Part shown: piece after piece, positions 14,435 to 22,983 of the stretch
Layout of the letters: the number at the start of each line of letters is the position of its first letter
Numbering within the stretch: the first letter of the stretch is position 1
DNA from: Salinarimonas rosea DSM 21201
GTDB lineage: Bacteria; Pseudomonadota; Alphaproteobacteria; Rhizobiales; Beijerinckiaceae
Direction of reading: 5' to 3'
Length of the DNA: 64,000 nucleotides
Assembly: GCF_000429045.1 (NCBI RefSeq)
Contig: NZ_AUBC01000012.1
Coordinates: 124,001-188,000, forward strand
Notes under the pieces: generated by a model
Database searches by the model: none
What the model saw: the letters and a program-made list of their open reading frames with translations, nothing else
What the model was told of the DNA's origin: nothing
Position numbers and translations under genes: made by a program

Positions 14435-15798
14435 CCCGGCCACGGCGCGCGGCCGAGCCGCTCCAGCACGTCGCGCCAGCCGGCGACGCCGTCCGCGAGG
14501 CCGGAGAGGCGGATGTGCTCGTTGGGCGCGTGGAAGTCCTCGTCCGCCGTGGAGCAGGAGAACATGACCGTCTCGATGCCGAGGATGCGCGCGAACAGCG
14601 CCGTGATCGGCAAGGTCGCGCCGATGCGCATGCGCAGAGGCCGCCGGCCGGCCTGTATCGCCACGGTCTCCTCCACGGCCGCGAGCAGCCAGTGCTCCGA
14701 GGGGAGCCGCGTCGCCTCCACGCCGCCCTCCTCGTGGTGGACGGACAGCGTCGCGAACGGCGGGCAGTGCCGGATCAGATGCGCCTCGACCAGGTCGCGG
14801 CAGCGCGCCGGGTCCTGGCCCGGCGCGAGGCGCATGGTGATCTTCGCCCCGGCCCGCGCGGGGATCACGGTCTTCGAGCCCGGCCCGTCGTAGCCGCCGA
14901 AGATCCCGTTGATCTCGAGCGTCGGCCGGAACCAGAGACGGTCGATGGGCGCGAAGGCCGCGTCGCCCGCGGGAACCGCGCCGACCTCGGCGAGCACGGC
15001 GTCGGCGTCGAAGGGAAACGCCTGTGCCGCCGCCCGCTCGACCGGATCCGGGGTGGTCACGTCGTCGTTGAAGCCTGTGACCGCGATCGCGCCGTCCTCT
15101 CGGTGCAGGCTCGCGACGAGCCGCGCCGCGACCTGCGCGGCGTTCGGCGCGATGCCGCCGTAGCGACCCGAATGCAGGTCCTTGGCGGCGGTGCGCACCC
15201 GAAACTCGAGGGCCGCGATGCCGCGCGTGCCGACATTGACCGTCGGCAGGTCGGGGCGCCACCGCGCGCCGTCGGCGGAGAGGCATGCGTCTGCGGAGAG
15301 CCGCTCGCGGTGGCGCTCGAGCAGCGCGCCGAGCGTGCGGCTGCCGACCTCCTCCTCGCCTTCGAGCAGGATCTTGACGTTGACCGGCAGGCCGCCGGTC
15401 TCGGCCATCAGCCGCTCCAGCGCGAATAGAGCCGCCGCGACCGGGCCCTTGTCGTCCGAGGCGCCCCGTGCGTAGAGCCGCCCGTCGCGCTCGGTCGCGA
15501 CGAAGGGCGGGCTCTCCCAGAGGTCGAGCGGATCCGGCGGCTGGACGTCGTAATGGCCGTAGACCAGGAGCGTCGGCTTGCCCGGGGCGTGCAGCCACTC
15601 GGCATAGAGCGCCGGATGGCCGCCGCCGTCGAGCTCGACGATGCCCTCGAAGCCGATGGCTGCGAGCCAGCCGGCGAGGAGCGCGCGGGCCTGCCCCATC
15701 GCCGGCCCGGAGGCCGGGTCGGCGCTGACGGAGGGGATGGCGAGGAGCCGCTCCAGGCGCTCTCGCTCGGGCGTGCCCGCGGCGAAGGGCGCGCTCAC
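14431..15798 (-). CDS. M20 family metallopeptidase (dipeptidase type)
   Basis: A 455-residue zinc peptidase with the full M20 set: VYGHYDVQP (metal histidine), ASDDKGP (bridging aspartate), EGEEEVGS (catalytic and metal glutamates), SADGARW, and C-terminal DEDFHAPNEHI (last metal histidine). The spacing fits the dipeptidase/carnosinase-like branch rather than DapE. The dimerisation domain lies about residues 190-350. GTG start overlapping the SDR stop (GTGA), and ATGA overlap with EamA. It probably cleaves a dipeptide or N-acyl amino acid released by the pathway enzymes. Confidence 0.9.
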   Translation of the reverse strand: MSAPFAAGTPERERLERLLAIPSVSADPASGPAMGQARALLAGWLAAIGFEGIVELDGGGHPALYAEWLHAPGKPTLLVYGHYDVQPPDPLDLWESPPFVATERDGRLYARGASDDKGPVAAALFALERLMAETGGLPVNVKILLEGEEEVGSRTLGALLERHRERLSADACLSADGARWRPDLPTVNVGTRGIAALEFRVRTAAKDLHSGRYGGIAPNAAQVAARLVASLHREDGAIAVTGFNDDVTTPDPVERAAAQAFPFDADAVLAEVGAVPAGDAAFAPIDRLWFRPTLEINGIFGGYDGPGSKTVIPARAGAKITMRLAPGQDPARCRDLVEAHLIRHCPPFATLSVHHEEGGVEATRLPSEHWLLAAVEETVAIQAGRRPLRMRIGATLPITALFARILGIETVMFSCSTADEDFHAPNEHIRLSGLADGVAGWRDVLERLGRAPWPG

Positions 15799-16547
15799 GA
15801 GCGCCCTCCGTCGACGGACAGGATCTGGCCCGAGATCCAGGACGCCCGGTCCGACGCGAGGAAGAGCACCGCGTCCGCGATGTCCTCCGGGCGCCCGAGC
15901 CGGCGTGTGTGGATGCTCTCGACGAGCCGCTTCTGGCCCTCGGGGCCGTAGCTCTCCCATTGTCGCTGCGTGGCGGGGTTCGACAGCACGAAGCCCGGCG
16001 CGACGCTGTTCACCGTGATGCCGTGCGGCCCGAGCTCCTGGCTGAGCTGCTTGGTGAGCCCCACCAGCGCGTGTTTCGCCGCCGTGTAGGCCTGGATGCC
16101 GGTGAGGCTCGGGCGCAGGCCCGCGCCCGAGGAGATCGTGACGATCCGCCCGAAGCCGCCGGCCTTCATGGCCGGCGCGGCGGCCTGGGCGCACCAGAGC
16201 GCGCTCTCGACATTGGCCTCGAACAGCACGCGCCAGGAGGCCTCGTCGATCTCCTCGAGCGGGCGCGCCACCTGCCCGCGCACGCCGCCGGCGCAGCAGA
16301 CGAGGGTGTCGATCCCGTCGCCCTCCGCTGCGACGGCGGCGAACGCCGCCTGCACGGCGGCGCGGTCGGCGAGGTCGAGGCTCGCGGTGGCGACGCCGTC
16401 CGCCTCGAGCAGCGCGAGGCCGTCGGGGTCGCGATCGAGCGCGTGGACGCGCGCGCCCTCGGCGGCGAAGGCGCGCGCGACGGCGCGGCCGATGCCCTGG
16501 GCCGCGCCGGTGACCGCTACGCGGCGGGTCGAGAGGTCGATGTGCAT
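15795..16547 (-). CDS. Short-chain dehydrogenase/reductase
   Basis: A 250-residue classical SDR: cofactor loop TGAAQGIG (residues 14-21), NAG-like CCAGG, catalytic serine in TISSGAG, catalytic YTAAK, and the C-terminal GQILSVDGGRS typical of the FabG-like branch. The aspartate after strand 2 (ALDRDPDG) suggests NAD(H) preference. The start overlaps the end of the reductase gene upstream by 31 nt and its stop overlaps the M20 start. It should oxidise or reduce an alcohol/ketone intermediate of this operon. Confidence 0.9.
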   Translation of the reverse strand: MHIDLSTRRVAVTGAAQGIGRAVARAFAAEGARVHALDRDPDGLALLEADGVATASLDLADRAAVQAAFAAVAAEGDGIDTLVCCAGGVRGQVARPLEEIDEASWRVLFEANVESALWCAQAAAPAMKAGGFGRIVTISSGAGLRPSLTGIQAYTAAKHALVGLTKQLSQELGPHGITVNSVAPGFVLSNPATQRQWESYGPEGQKRLVESIHTRRLGRPEDIADAVLFLASDRASWISGQILSVDGGRS

Positions 16548-17557
16548 GTGTCGAGCAACATGTCCAGAGTGTCGAAGGATTGCGGGCGGCGGCCGTCCTC
16601 GATGTCGTGGATCAGCGCAACGAGTCGCCCGATGGCCGGCGTGGCGATGCCGGCGGCCTGCGCCTCCTCGGCGATCACCGCGATCTGCGCGTCGACCTCG
16701 GTCTTGCGCTTGCGCACGGCGAGATCGCGCCAGACGCCGGAATGGGTCTTGGCGGTGCGGCTGTTGAAGTCCGCCATCGCCGCGACGGAGGCGCGGGCGG
16801 CCTCCTCGGGCGCGCCCGGCGCGAAGGCTGCGGGGTCGAAGCCGTTGAAGCCGAGCGGGCGCACGCCCTTGGCCTGCGCCACCGCCATCACCTCGCAGCC
16901 CAGCGCGCGGAAGACCGGGAAGTGGCGCGCGCTGGCGAAGTTCTCGGTCATCGAGGCCGGGGTGAGCGCGGTGGCGAACAGCATCGCGCCGTAGCCGAGC
17001 TTGCCCCAGAGATAGCCCCAGATGTTGTCGGTGAGCACCGCCTGTGGCTCGTAGATCGAGAGCAGGCGATGGACCTCGCGCACGCGGTCGGTCTCCCGGC
17101 CGTCGAGCTCGCCCACCGCGACGGTGGCGCGGTTGCCGAGCAGGACGCGCCCCGGCGCGAGCCAGTCCGCGCCGTAGTTGACGAAGCAGCCGATGGTGCG
17201 CTCGACGCCGATCTCCTCGGCGATGACGAGCTCGTTGAGCCCGTTCTGCGCGGAGACGACATAGCCGTCCTCCGCCAGGTGCGGGCGGATGGCGCGGATC
17301 GCGTCGCTCGTGTGGTGCGCCTTCACCGCGAGGAACACCCGGGTGAAGGTTCCCTCGACCTCCTCCGGCGTCGCCGCGCGCACGGCCTGGGTGAAGGTCT
17401 CGACCGGGCCCTCGATCGAGAGCCCGTCGCGGTTCATGGCCGCGACGTGGTCGGCCGCGATGTCGACGAGGAGCACGTCCTCGCCGGCGCGGGCGAGATA
17501 GGCGCCGAGCACGCCGCCGATGGCGCCCGCGCCCCAGATCAGGACGGGACCGGTCAT
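16517..17557 (-). CDS. ApbA/PanE-like (ketopantoate reductase family) oxidoreductase
   Basis: A 346-residue two-domain protein. The N-terminal Rossmann domain has WGAGAIGGVLGAYLARAG (residues 8-25) with GxGxxG and an acidic residue after strand 2 (LLVD). AVKAHHTSDA and SAQNGLNE match the family's VK and QNG motifs, and GYLWGKLGYGA carries the catalytic lysine of the C-terminal domain. True PanE makes pantoate, but many paralogues act on other 2-oxo acids. The catabolic operon (creatininase, SDR, M20) suggests a paralogue, not the pantothenate enzyme. Start overlaps the creatininase stop. Confidence 0.85.
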   Translation of the reverse strand: MTGPVLIWGAGAIGGVLGAYLARAGEDVLLVDIAADHVAAMNRDGLSIEGPVETFTQAVRAATPEEVEGTFTRVFLAVKAHHTSDAIRAIRPHLAEDGYVVSAQNGLNELVIAEEIGVERTIGCFVNYGADWLAPGRVLLGNRATVAVGELDGRETDRVREVHRLLSIYEPQAVLTDNIWGYLWGKLGYGAMLFATALTPASMTENFASARHFPVFRALGCEVMAVAQAKGVRPLGFNGFDPAAFAPGAPEEAARASVAAMADFNSRTAKTHSGVWRDLAVRKRKTEVDAQIAVIAEEAQAAGIATPAIGRLVALIHDIEDGRRPQSFDTLDMLLDTCTSTSRPAA

Positions 17558-18255
17558 GCCCAGTCCCCCTCGAGCTGCGCGCGCGTCTCGGCGGTCGCGA
17601 CGTCCCAGATCGCCAGCATGTCGGCGTCGGGGCGCTGGTAGAGGCCGCCGAAATTGCCGTCGCCGAGGATCTCGCGGGCGCGCATCGCGGGCAGGCTGCG
17701 CATGCGCTCGATGTCGGCCATGGGCTTCTGCTCGGGGGGCGCGGCGACGCCGGCGAGCCGGGTCCAGGGGAAGTTCTCCATCCAGGAGGCGTGGGAGGCG
17801 AGCGGGTCGGTCTCCTTCACCTTCGCCATGGTCTGCGGCGCGGACCACCAATTGTGGAAGCGCACCCGGCATTCCGGGTTGTCGGTCATCCACTCCATCG
17901 CGCCGGTCTGGGCCGGGCTGTTGCCGCCGTGGCCGTTGACCAGCAGGATGCGCCGGAAGCCGGTGCGGGCGAGGCTGTCGAGCACGTCGCGCACCACCGC
18001 GAGATAGGTCGCGAGCCGCAGCGACACCGTTCCCGGATAGGCCGCGAAGTACGGCGTCACGCCGTAGGCGAGGACCGGGAACACAGGCACCCCGAGCGGC
18101 TCGGCCGCCTCGAGCGCGATGCGCTCGGACAGGATGGCGTCGACGCAGTTCGACAGGTAGGCGTGCTGCTCGGTGGAGCCCAGAGGCACCACGCAGCGGT
18201 CGTCGCGGCGAAGGTAGTCCTCCACCTGCATCCAGTTGGTCTCGGCGATCTTCAA
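17554..18255 (-). CDS. Creatininase family amidohydrolase
   Basis: A 233-residue metal-dependent amidohydrolase. VPLGSTEQH (residues 23-31) has the glutamate and histidine ligands, CVDAIL the aspartate, and LLVNGHGGNSPA (about 105-116) the family's NGHGGN. The usual HLP after the first motif is YLS here, so the pocket is altered. Members open cyclic amides such as creatinine or FAPy nucleotides, or process peptides. It is the first enzyme of the operon, 30 nt behind the GntR gene, and probably performs a ring-opening or deamidating step; the substrate is unknown. Confidence 0.85.
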   Translation of the reverse strand: MKIAETNWMQVEDYLRRDDRCVVPLGSTEQHAYLSNCVDAILSERIALEAAEPLGVPVFPVLAYGVTPYFAAYPGTVSLRLATYLAVVRDVLDSLARTGFRRILLVNGHGGNSPAQTGAMEWMTDNPECRVRFHNWWSAPQTMAKVKETDPLASHASWMENFPWTRLAGVAAPPEQKPMADIERMRSLPAMRAREILGDGNFGGLYQRPDADMLAIWDVATAETRAQLEGDWA

Positions 18256-18285
18256 GTCGCGTTCTCCTTCACGGCGCGTCGTTCT

Positions 18286-19329
18286 TCAAGTGGCGTTGTC
18301 CCTGGCGAGGCCCGCGCGCATCTCCTCGACCAGAGGCAGGAGCGTCTCGCGGACCGCGTGCGGGCTGGGAACGTGGCGGAACTCGATGGCCACGGCCCCG
18401 CGGGGCAGGCGCGGCAGCGCCAGCTCGGCCCCGCTGGCGTAGACCAGCACGTCGACCCCGCGCAGAAGCACGTCGAGGTCGGGGTCGTCGAGCAGGCGGA
18501 TGTCGACGTCGGCGACGTCGGGGGCGAAGCGCAGCACGCCGGGCTTCATGATGGGCACGAACTCCGGAAAGACGGAGACCATGCCCACCCGCGCCATCGG
18601 ATCGATGGCGGCGAGCCGTGCGCGAGTCTCCTCGGAGGGAATGACCGACAGGCCGACGACGGGAAGGCCCGGGCCGACCAGCGCCTCGACCTCGCCCCGG
18701 CGGTGGACCAGCGACACGACGACGTCGTAGTCCGCCGCCGCGACGGCGCCCGCGCGCAGATCGTCGATCGTCGCGGCGTCGACACGGTCGCGCGGCTCCA
18801 GGTGGCGCGCGAGATGCTCGGCATAGCCGCGCGTCGCATCGGGAAAGACGCCGACGAACAGGAGCGCGAGCCCCCGCGGGGCGCCCCGCGCCGCACGGGC
18901 GGAGACGAGATTCGCCACGTCTGCAGCGCTCAGGCCGGCGGCCTCGGCCTCGGCGAAAAGCGCCTCGGCACGGCTCTGGAGCCGCCGCAGCGCGCGCATG
19001 CGCTCGAGCCCGCCGGGGGCGATCTCGGCGACGTAGGTGCCGGCGCCGGGCTTCGTCGCGATCAGGCCCGCCTCGCGCAGCTCGTCGTAGACCTTCGACA
19101 CGGTCATCGGCGCGATGCCCGCCTCCTCTGCGCATTCGCGCACGGACGGAAGCCGGTCTCCGGGCTTCAGCTCGCCGGACGCGATGCCGTACTCTACGAG
19201 GCCGCGCAGCTGCACTCCGAGCGGGATCGGCAGCCCCCGGTCGAGCGCCGCCACGAGTCGGGAGACCGGCCGCGAGATCGGTGCCGGGACATCGCTGCGT
19301 TCTATCGCGCTGGTACGCTTACCGGCCAT
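18286..19329 (-). CDS. GntR family regulator with unusual effector domain
   Basis: A 347-residue regulator. The N-terminal winged helix reads LVEYGIASGELKPGDRLPSV then ECAEEAGIAPMTVSKVYDEL (about residues 45-90). A basic 30-residue extension precedes it. The C-terminal 200 residues do not look like FadR, HutC or aminotransferase (MocR) domains: alternating hydrophobic strands (LALLFVGVF, YDVVVSLV, LPVVGLSVIP, VGMVSVFPEF) suggest two Rossmann-like lobes, as in periplasmic-binding or Asp/Glu-racemase folds. It is divergent from the ABC operon and heads the creatininase operon; it probably controls both through 19402-19423. Confidence 0.85.
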   Translation of the reverse strand: MAGKRTSAIERSDVPAPISRPVSRLVAALDRGLPIPLGVQLRGLVEYGIASGELKPGDRLPSVRECAEEAGIAPMTVSKVYDELREAGLIATKPGAGTYVAEIAPGGLERMRALRRLQSRAEALFAEAEAAGLSAADVANLVSARAARGAPRGLALLFVGVFPDATRGYAEHLARHLEPRDRVDAATIDDLRAGAVAAADYDVVVSLVHRRGEVEALVGPGLPVVGLSVIPSEETRARLAAIDPMARVGMVSVFPEFVPIMKPGVLRFAPDVADVDIRLLDDPDLDVLLRGVDVLVYASGAELALPRLPRGAVAIEFRHVPSPHAVRETLLPLVEEMRAGLARDNAT

Positions 19330-19366
19330 GGCCGCACTTCCTTCCCGACGACGGCTGACGAGGCGG

Positions 19367-19396
19367 TTGACACTCGTTCTTCGCGCTGCCTACTGT
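19367..19396 (+). promoter_or_regulatory. Candidate promoter of the peptide ABC operon
   Basis: TTGACA (19367-19372, perfect -35) is followed after 18 nt by TACTGT (19391-19396), about 60 nt before the binding-protein start. The region is more AT-rich than its surroundings. Confidence 0.5.
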
Positions 19397-19401
19397 CATA
19401 T

Positions 19402-19423
19402 CCGTCTAGAACAGTCTGGACGG
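19402..19423 (+). promoter_or_regulatory. Palindromic operator candidate for the GntR regulator
   Basis: CCGTCTAGAACAGTCTGGACGG is read as arms CCGTC-t-AGA and TCT-g-GACGG around ACAG: eight of nine arm positions pair. It starts right behind the predicted -10 and covers the transcription start, the place where a repressor blocks. It lies between gntR (19329, minus) and the ABC operon (19455, plus). Confidence 0.55.
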
Positions 19424-19454
19424 AAAACAATCACCAAATCAAGAGGGGATGCGG

Positions 19455-21035
19455 ATGACGAAGTCTCTCGCGCTCGCCGGCGCGCTCGCCGCCGGGCTCA
19501 TGGCCGCAACCGCGCTGACCAGCGTGGCCGAGGCTCAGACCTTGACGCTCGGCGTGCGCGCCGGGCCGGAGTCGATCGATCCGCACTGGTCGACGCTCGG
19601 CAGCCACGCGGAAGCGCTGCGGCACATCTTCGACACGCTGGTCGGGGTCGACGAGAACCTCCAGCTCGAGCCGGCGCTCGCCACCTCCTGGACCCCGGTC
19701 GACGATACGACCTGGGAGTTCAAGATCCGCGAGGGCGTGAAATTCCACGACGGCACCGAGCTCACCGCGCACGACGTCAAGTTCTCCATCGAGCGGATCC
19801 CGGTCGTCACCGGGCCGATGAGCATGACGATCTACACCAAGCGTGTCGCCGAGGCGATCGTGGTGGACGACTACACGCTGCACGTGAAGACGAACGGCCC
19901 GGCGCCCACGCTGCCGAACGACTTCATCCGTCTCTTCGTCGTGCAGGACGACATCGGCATGGAGCCCCGCAACGAGGAGTTCAACTCCGGCGAGGCGGCG
20001 ATCGGCACCGGCCCGTACCGGCTCGTCTCCTGGGAGCCGAAGGGCGACCTGGTGATGGAGCGCTTCGAGGACTATTGGGGCGAGGCCCCGCAGTGGGAGA
20101 CCGTCGTCCGCAAGGAGATCCCCAACGACCCGGCCCGCGTCGCGGCGCTGAAGTCCGGCCAGGTCGACATGATCAACTACGTGCCGGCGACCGACTACGC
20201 GGCCATGCAGCGGGATTCCTCGCTGGAGACCTTCATCGGCGACAGCGTCTACATCCTCGACATCTATTTCAGCTTCGCCGACGAGCTGCCGATCAAGGTG
20301 CGGGTCGACGGGCAGGAGATCGACGAGAACCCGTTCCAGGACGCCCGCGTCCGCGAGGCCTTCGACCTCGCCATCAACCGCGACGCGCTGGTGCGCGTGG
20401 TGCTCGAGGGCCTCGGCAAGCCCGCCAACCAGCTGATGCCGCCCCACTTCTTCGGCGGCAGCATGGACCTGCCCGAGCGCGTGTACGACCTCGAGCGCGC
20501 CAAGGCGCTGCTCGCCGAGGCCGGCTATCCGGACGGCTTCGAGATCCCGTTCCAATGCACCAACAACCGCCTGCCCGGCGACGCCGCGGTGTGCGAGGCG
20601 CTCGGCCAGATGTGGGCCCGCGCCGGCCTGACGGTGCGCGCCGAGGCGCTCAACGGCACGGTGTTCTTCCCCGCGGTCTCGCGGAAGGAATACTCGATGT
20701 GGATGTCGGGCTGGGGCACGCTCACCGGCGAGGCTTCCTACACCTACGGCTCGCTCGTCCACACCAATGATCCCGAGGTCGGGCTCGGCGCCTTCAACCG
20801 CGCGGACTACTCGAACCCGGAGCTCGACGCGCTGATCCAGGAGGCCGCGGCCGAGCTCGACGACGACCGGCGCGCGGAGCTGTTCGAGCAGGTCACCGAG
20901 ATCTCCATGAACGAGCGCATCCTGATCCCGACCGTGCAGCTGCAGACGGTGTGGGCCGCCAAGGCCGACATGCTCGACTTCACGCCGCGCATCGACCAGG
21001 AGACCCTGGCCTACAAGATCACGCCGAAGCCGTGA
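19455..21035 (+). CDS. Peptide/nickel-type ABC transporter substrate-binding protein (family 5)
   Basis: A 526-residue extracytoplasmic protein with a signal peptide ending AEA-QT. The family 5 signature is in LEPALATSWTPVDDTTWEF and KFHDGTELTAHDVKFSIERI, and later GTGPYRLVSWE and EAFDLAINRDALV. Such proteins bind di- and oligopeptides, opines or glutathione. ATG 19455 is chosen since AGAGG lies 8 nt upstream; the ATG two codons earlier touches it. It is followed by a hairpin, two permeases, two ATPases and an M32 peptidase. Confidence 0.93.
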   Translation: MTKSLALAGALAAGLMAATALTSVAEAQTLTLGVRAGPESIDPHWSTLGSHAEALRHIFDTLVGVDENLQLEPALATSWTPVDDTTWEFKIREGVKFHDGTELTAHDVKFSIERIPVVTGPMSMTIYTKRVAEAIVVDDYTLHVKTNGPAPTLPNDFIRLFVVQDDIGMEPRNEEFNSGEAAIGTGPYRLVSWEPKGDLVMERFEDYWGEAPQWETVVRKEIPNDPARVAALKSGQVDMINYVPATDYAAMQRDSSLETFIGDSVYILDIYFSFADELPIKVRVDGQEIDENPFQDARVREAFDLAINRDALVRVVLEGLGKPANQLMPPHFFGGSMDLPERVYDLERAKALLAEAGYPDGFEIPFQCTNNRLPGDAAVCEALGQMWARAGLTVRAEALNGTVFFPAVSRKEYSMWMSGWGTLTGEASYTYGSLVHTNDPEVGLGAFNRADYSNPELDALIQEAAAELDDDRRAELFEQVTEISMNERILIPTVQLQTVWAAKADMLDFTPRIDQETLAYKITPKP

Positions 21036-21054
21036 GCCGCGGCTGAACCGACCA

Positions 21055-21084
21055 TCCGGCCGGGCGCGCCCGCTCCCGGCCGGA
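21055..21084 (+). promoter_or_regulatory. Intercistronic hairpin behind the ABC binding-protein gene
   Basis: A perfect 10-bp stem, TCCGGCCGGG (21055-21064) and CCCGGCCGGA (21075-21084), with a 10-nt loop, 19 nt past the stop. Placed like the hairpin behind dctP of TRAP system 1, it should favour the binding protein over the permease in expression. Confidence 0.6.
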
Positions 21085-21115
21085 CCCGTCCCCTCACCGA
21101 GACGACGCGTCCCGC

Positions 21116-22090
21116 ATGATCGGCTTCCTCATCCAACGGCTCCTCCAGGCGATCGCCGTCGTCTTCGTGATGTCGCTGATCGTCTTCGTCGGCGTCTACG
21201 CCATCGGCAACCCGATCGACGTCCTGATCGACCCCGCCGCCGATCAGGCGCTGCGAGAGGCGCTCATCCGGCAATACGGCTTCGACCAGCCATTGCCGGT
21301 GCAGTACCTCACCTTCCTCGGCAACATGCTCACCGGCGACTTCGGCCAGTCCTTCGTCTACCGCCTGCCGGTGCTCGACCTGATCCTCTCCCGCCTGCCG
21401 GCGACGCTGGAGCTCGCGCTCTCCGCCATGGTGATCGCCACCGTATTGGGCATCCCGCTCGGGATCTGGGCCGGCTACAAGCCGGACGCCGTGTCCTCGA
21501 AGCTGATCATGGGCCTCTCGGTGCTCGGCTTCTCGGTGCCGACCTTCTGGGTCGGGCTCCTCCTGATCATGCTCTTCGCCATCGAGCTCGGCTGGCTGCC
21601 CTCGGGAGGGCGCGGGCCGACGCAGGAGATCCTCGGCGTCGACGTCTCGATCTTCTCGTGGGAGGGGCTCTCCCATCTCGCGCTCCCGGCCTTCAATCTC
21701 GCGCTGTTCAAGCTCGGCCTGCTGATCCGGCTCGCGCGCGCGGGCATGATCGAGGTGATGAGCTCGGACTTCGTGCGCTTCGCCCGCGCGCAGGGCCTGC
21801 CGGAGCGCCAGGTGGTGGGCCTGCACGTGCTCAAGAACATCTCCATCCCGATCGTGACGGTGTTCGGCCTCGAGTTCGGCTCGACGCTCGCCTTCGCCGT
21901 CGTCACGGAGACGATCTTCACCTGGCCCGGCATGGGCAAGCTGATCATCGACTCGATCATGGTGCTCGATCGCCCGGTGATGGTCGCCTACCTCATCCTC
22001 GTCGTGGTCCTGTTCGTGACGATCAACCTCGTCGTCGATCTCGTCTACGGCCAGCTAGACCCCCGCATCCGCACGAAGGGCGCCGCATGA
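21116..22090 (+). CDS. ABC transporter permease (DppB/OppB type)
   Basis: A 324-residue protein with six helices, starting MIGFLIQRLLQAIAVVFVMSL, the usual first helix of DppB. The ATPase-coupling EAA loop is at about residues 205-225 (MSSDFVRFARAQGLPERQV), and the segment after it (LEFGSTLAFAVVTETIFTWPG) is family-typical. It forms a heterodimer with the next permease; the stop overlaps that gene's ATG. Confidence 0.93.
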   Translation: MIGFLIQRLLQAIAVVFVMSLIVFVGVYAIGNPIDVLIDPAADQALREALIRQYGFDQPLPVQYLTFLGNMLTGDFGQSFVYRLPVLDLILSRLPATLELALSAMVIATVLGIPLGIWAGYKPDAVSSKLIMGLSVLGFSVPTFWVGLLLIMLFAIELGWLPSGGRGPTQEILGVDVSIFSWEGLSHLALPAFNLALFKLGLLIRLARAGMIEVMSSDFVRFARAQGLPERQVVGLHVLKNISIPIVTVFGLEFGSTLAFAVVTETIFTWPGMGKLIIDSIMVLDRPVMVAYLILVVVLFVTINLVVDLVYGQLDPRIRTKGAA

Positions 22091-22983
22091 CCGCCGCCGC
22101 CGCCCCGAGCCGCCGGGCCCGGCTCGCCGATGTCTGGTACGACTACCGGCAGAGCCCCGTCGCCGTGATCGCGCTCGCGATCGTCGTGATCCTGCTCGTC
22201 GCGGCCTCCCTCGCGCCGCTGATCTCGCCCCAGAACCCCTACGACCAGGCGACGCTGGACCTGTTCGACGCCCGCCTCGAGCCGGGCAGCGTCGGCGGCG
22301 GCGGCTACGTCCATCTGCTCGGCACCGACGGCATGGGGCGGGACCTGTTCTCGGCCATCCTCTACGGCCTGCGGGTGAGCTTCACGGTGGGGGTCGCGGC
22401 CGGCGCGGTGGCGCTCGCGCTCGGCGCGACCGTGGGGCTCGTCGCCGCCTATTACGGCGGGCGGATCGAGGCCTTGATCATGCGCACGATCGACCTCCAG
22501 CTCTCGATGCCGGCGATCCTCCTCGCGCTCGTTCTGGTCGCCGTGCTCGGCCAGGGCATGATCCAGCTCATCGTCGCGCTGGTCGCCGCGCAATACGCCT
22601 ATTTCGCCCGCACCACCCACGGCGCGGCGAGCGCCGAGCGGCGCAAGGACTACATCGAGGCGGCGCTCTCGACGCCGCTGCCGGCCCGGCGCGTGCTGTT
22701 CAAGCACCTCCTGCCGAACGCGCTCCCGCCGCTCATCGTGGTCGCGACGGTGCAGGTCGCCTCCGCCATCTCGCTCGAGGCGACCTTGTCCTTCCTCGGG
22801 CTCGGCCTGCCGATGACGCAGCCCTCGCTCGGCTCGCTCATCTCCAACGGCTTCCAGTATCTGCTCTCCGGGCGCTACTGGATCTCGATCTATCCCGGGC
22901 TGGTGCTGATGGTGCTCGTCGTCTCGATCAACCTCGTCGGCGACCAGGTGCGTCACGTGCTCAACCCGAGGCGCGGCCGATGA
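22087..22983 (+). CDS. ABC transporter permease (DppC/OppC type)
   Basis: A 298-residue protein with an N-terminal cytoplasmic leader, a first helix (VIALAIVVILLVAASLAPLI), the periplasmic LLGTDGMGRDLFSAILYGLR signature of DppC, and five further helices. The EAA loop is RKDYIEAALSTPLPARRVLF. ATG at 22087 overlaps the upstream stop (ATGA) and its own stop overlaps the first ATPase gene (ATGA). Confidence 0.93.
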   Translation: MTAAAAPSRRARLADVWYDYRQSPVAVIALAIVVILLVAASLAPLISPQNPYDQATLDLFDARLEPGSVGGGGYVHLLGTDGMGRDLFSAILYGLRVSFTVGVAAGAVALALGATVGLVAAYYGGRIEALIMRTIDLQLSMPAILLALVLVAVLGQGMIQLIVALVAAQYAYFARTTHGAASAERRKDYIEAALSTPLPARRVLFKHLLPNALPPLIVVATVQVASAISLEATLSFLGLGLPMTQPSLGSLISNGFQYLLSGRYWISIYPGLVLMVLVVSINLVGDQVRHVLNPRRGR

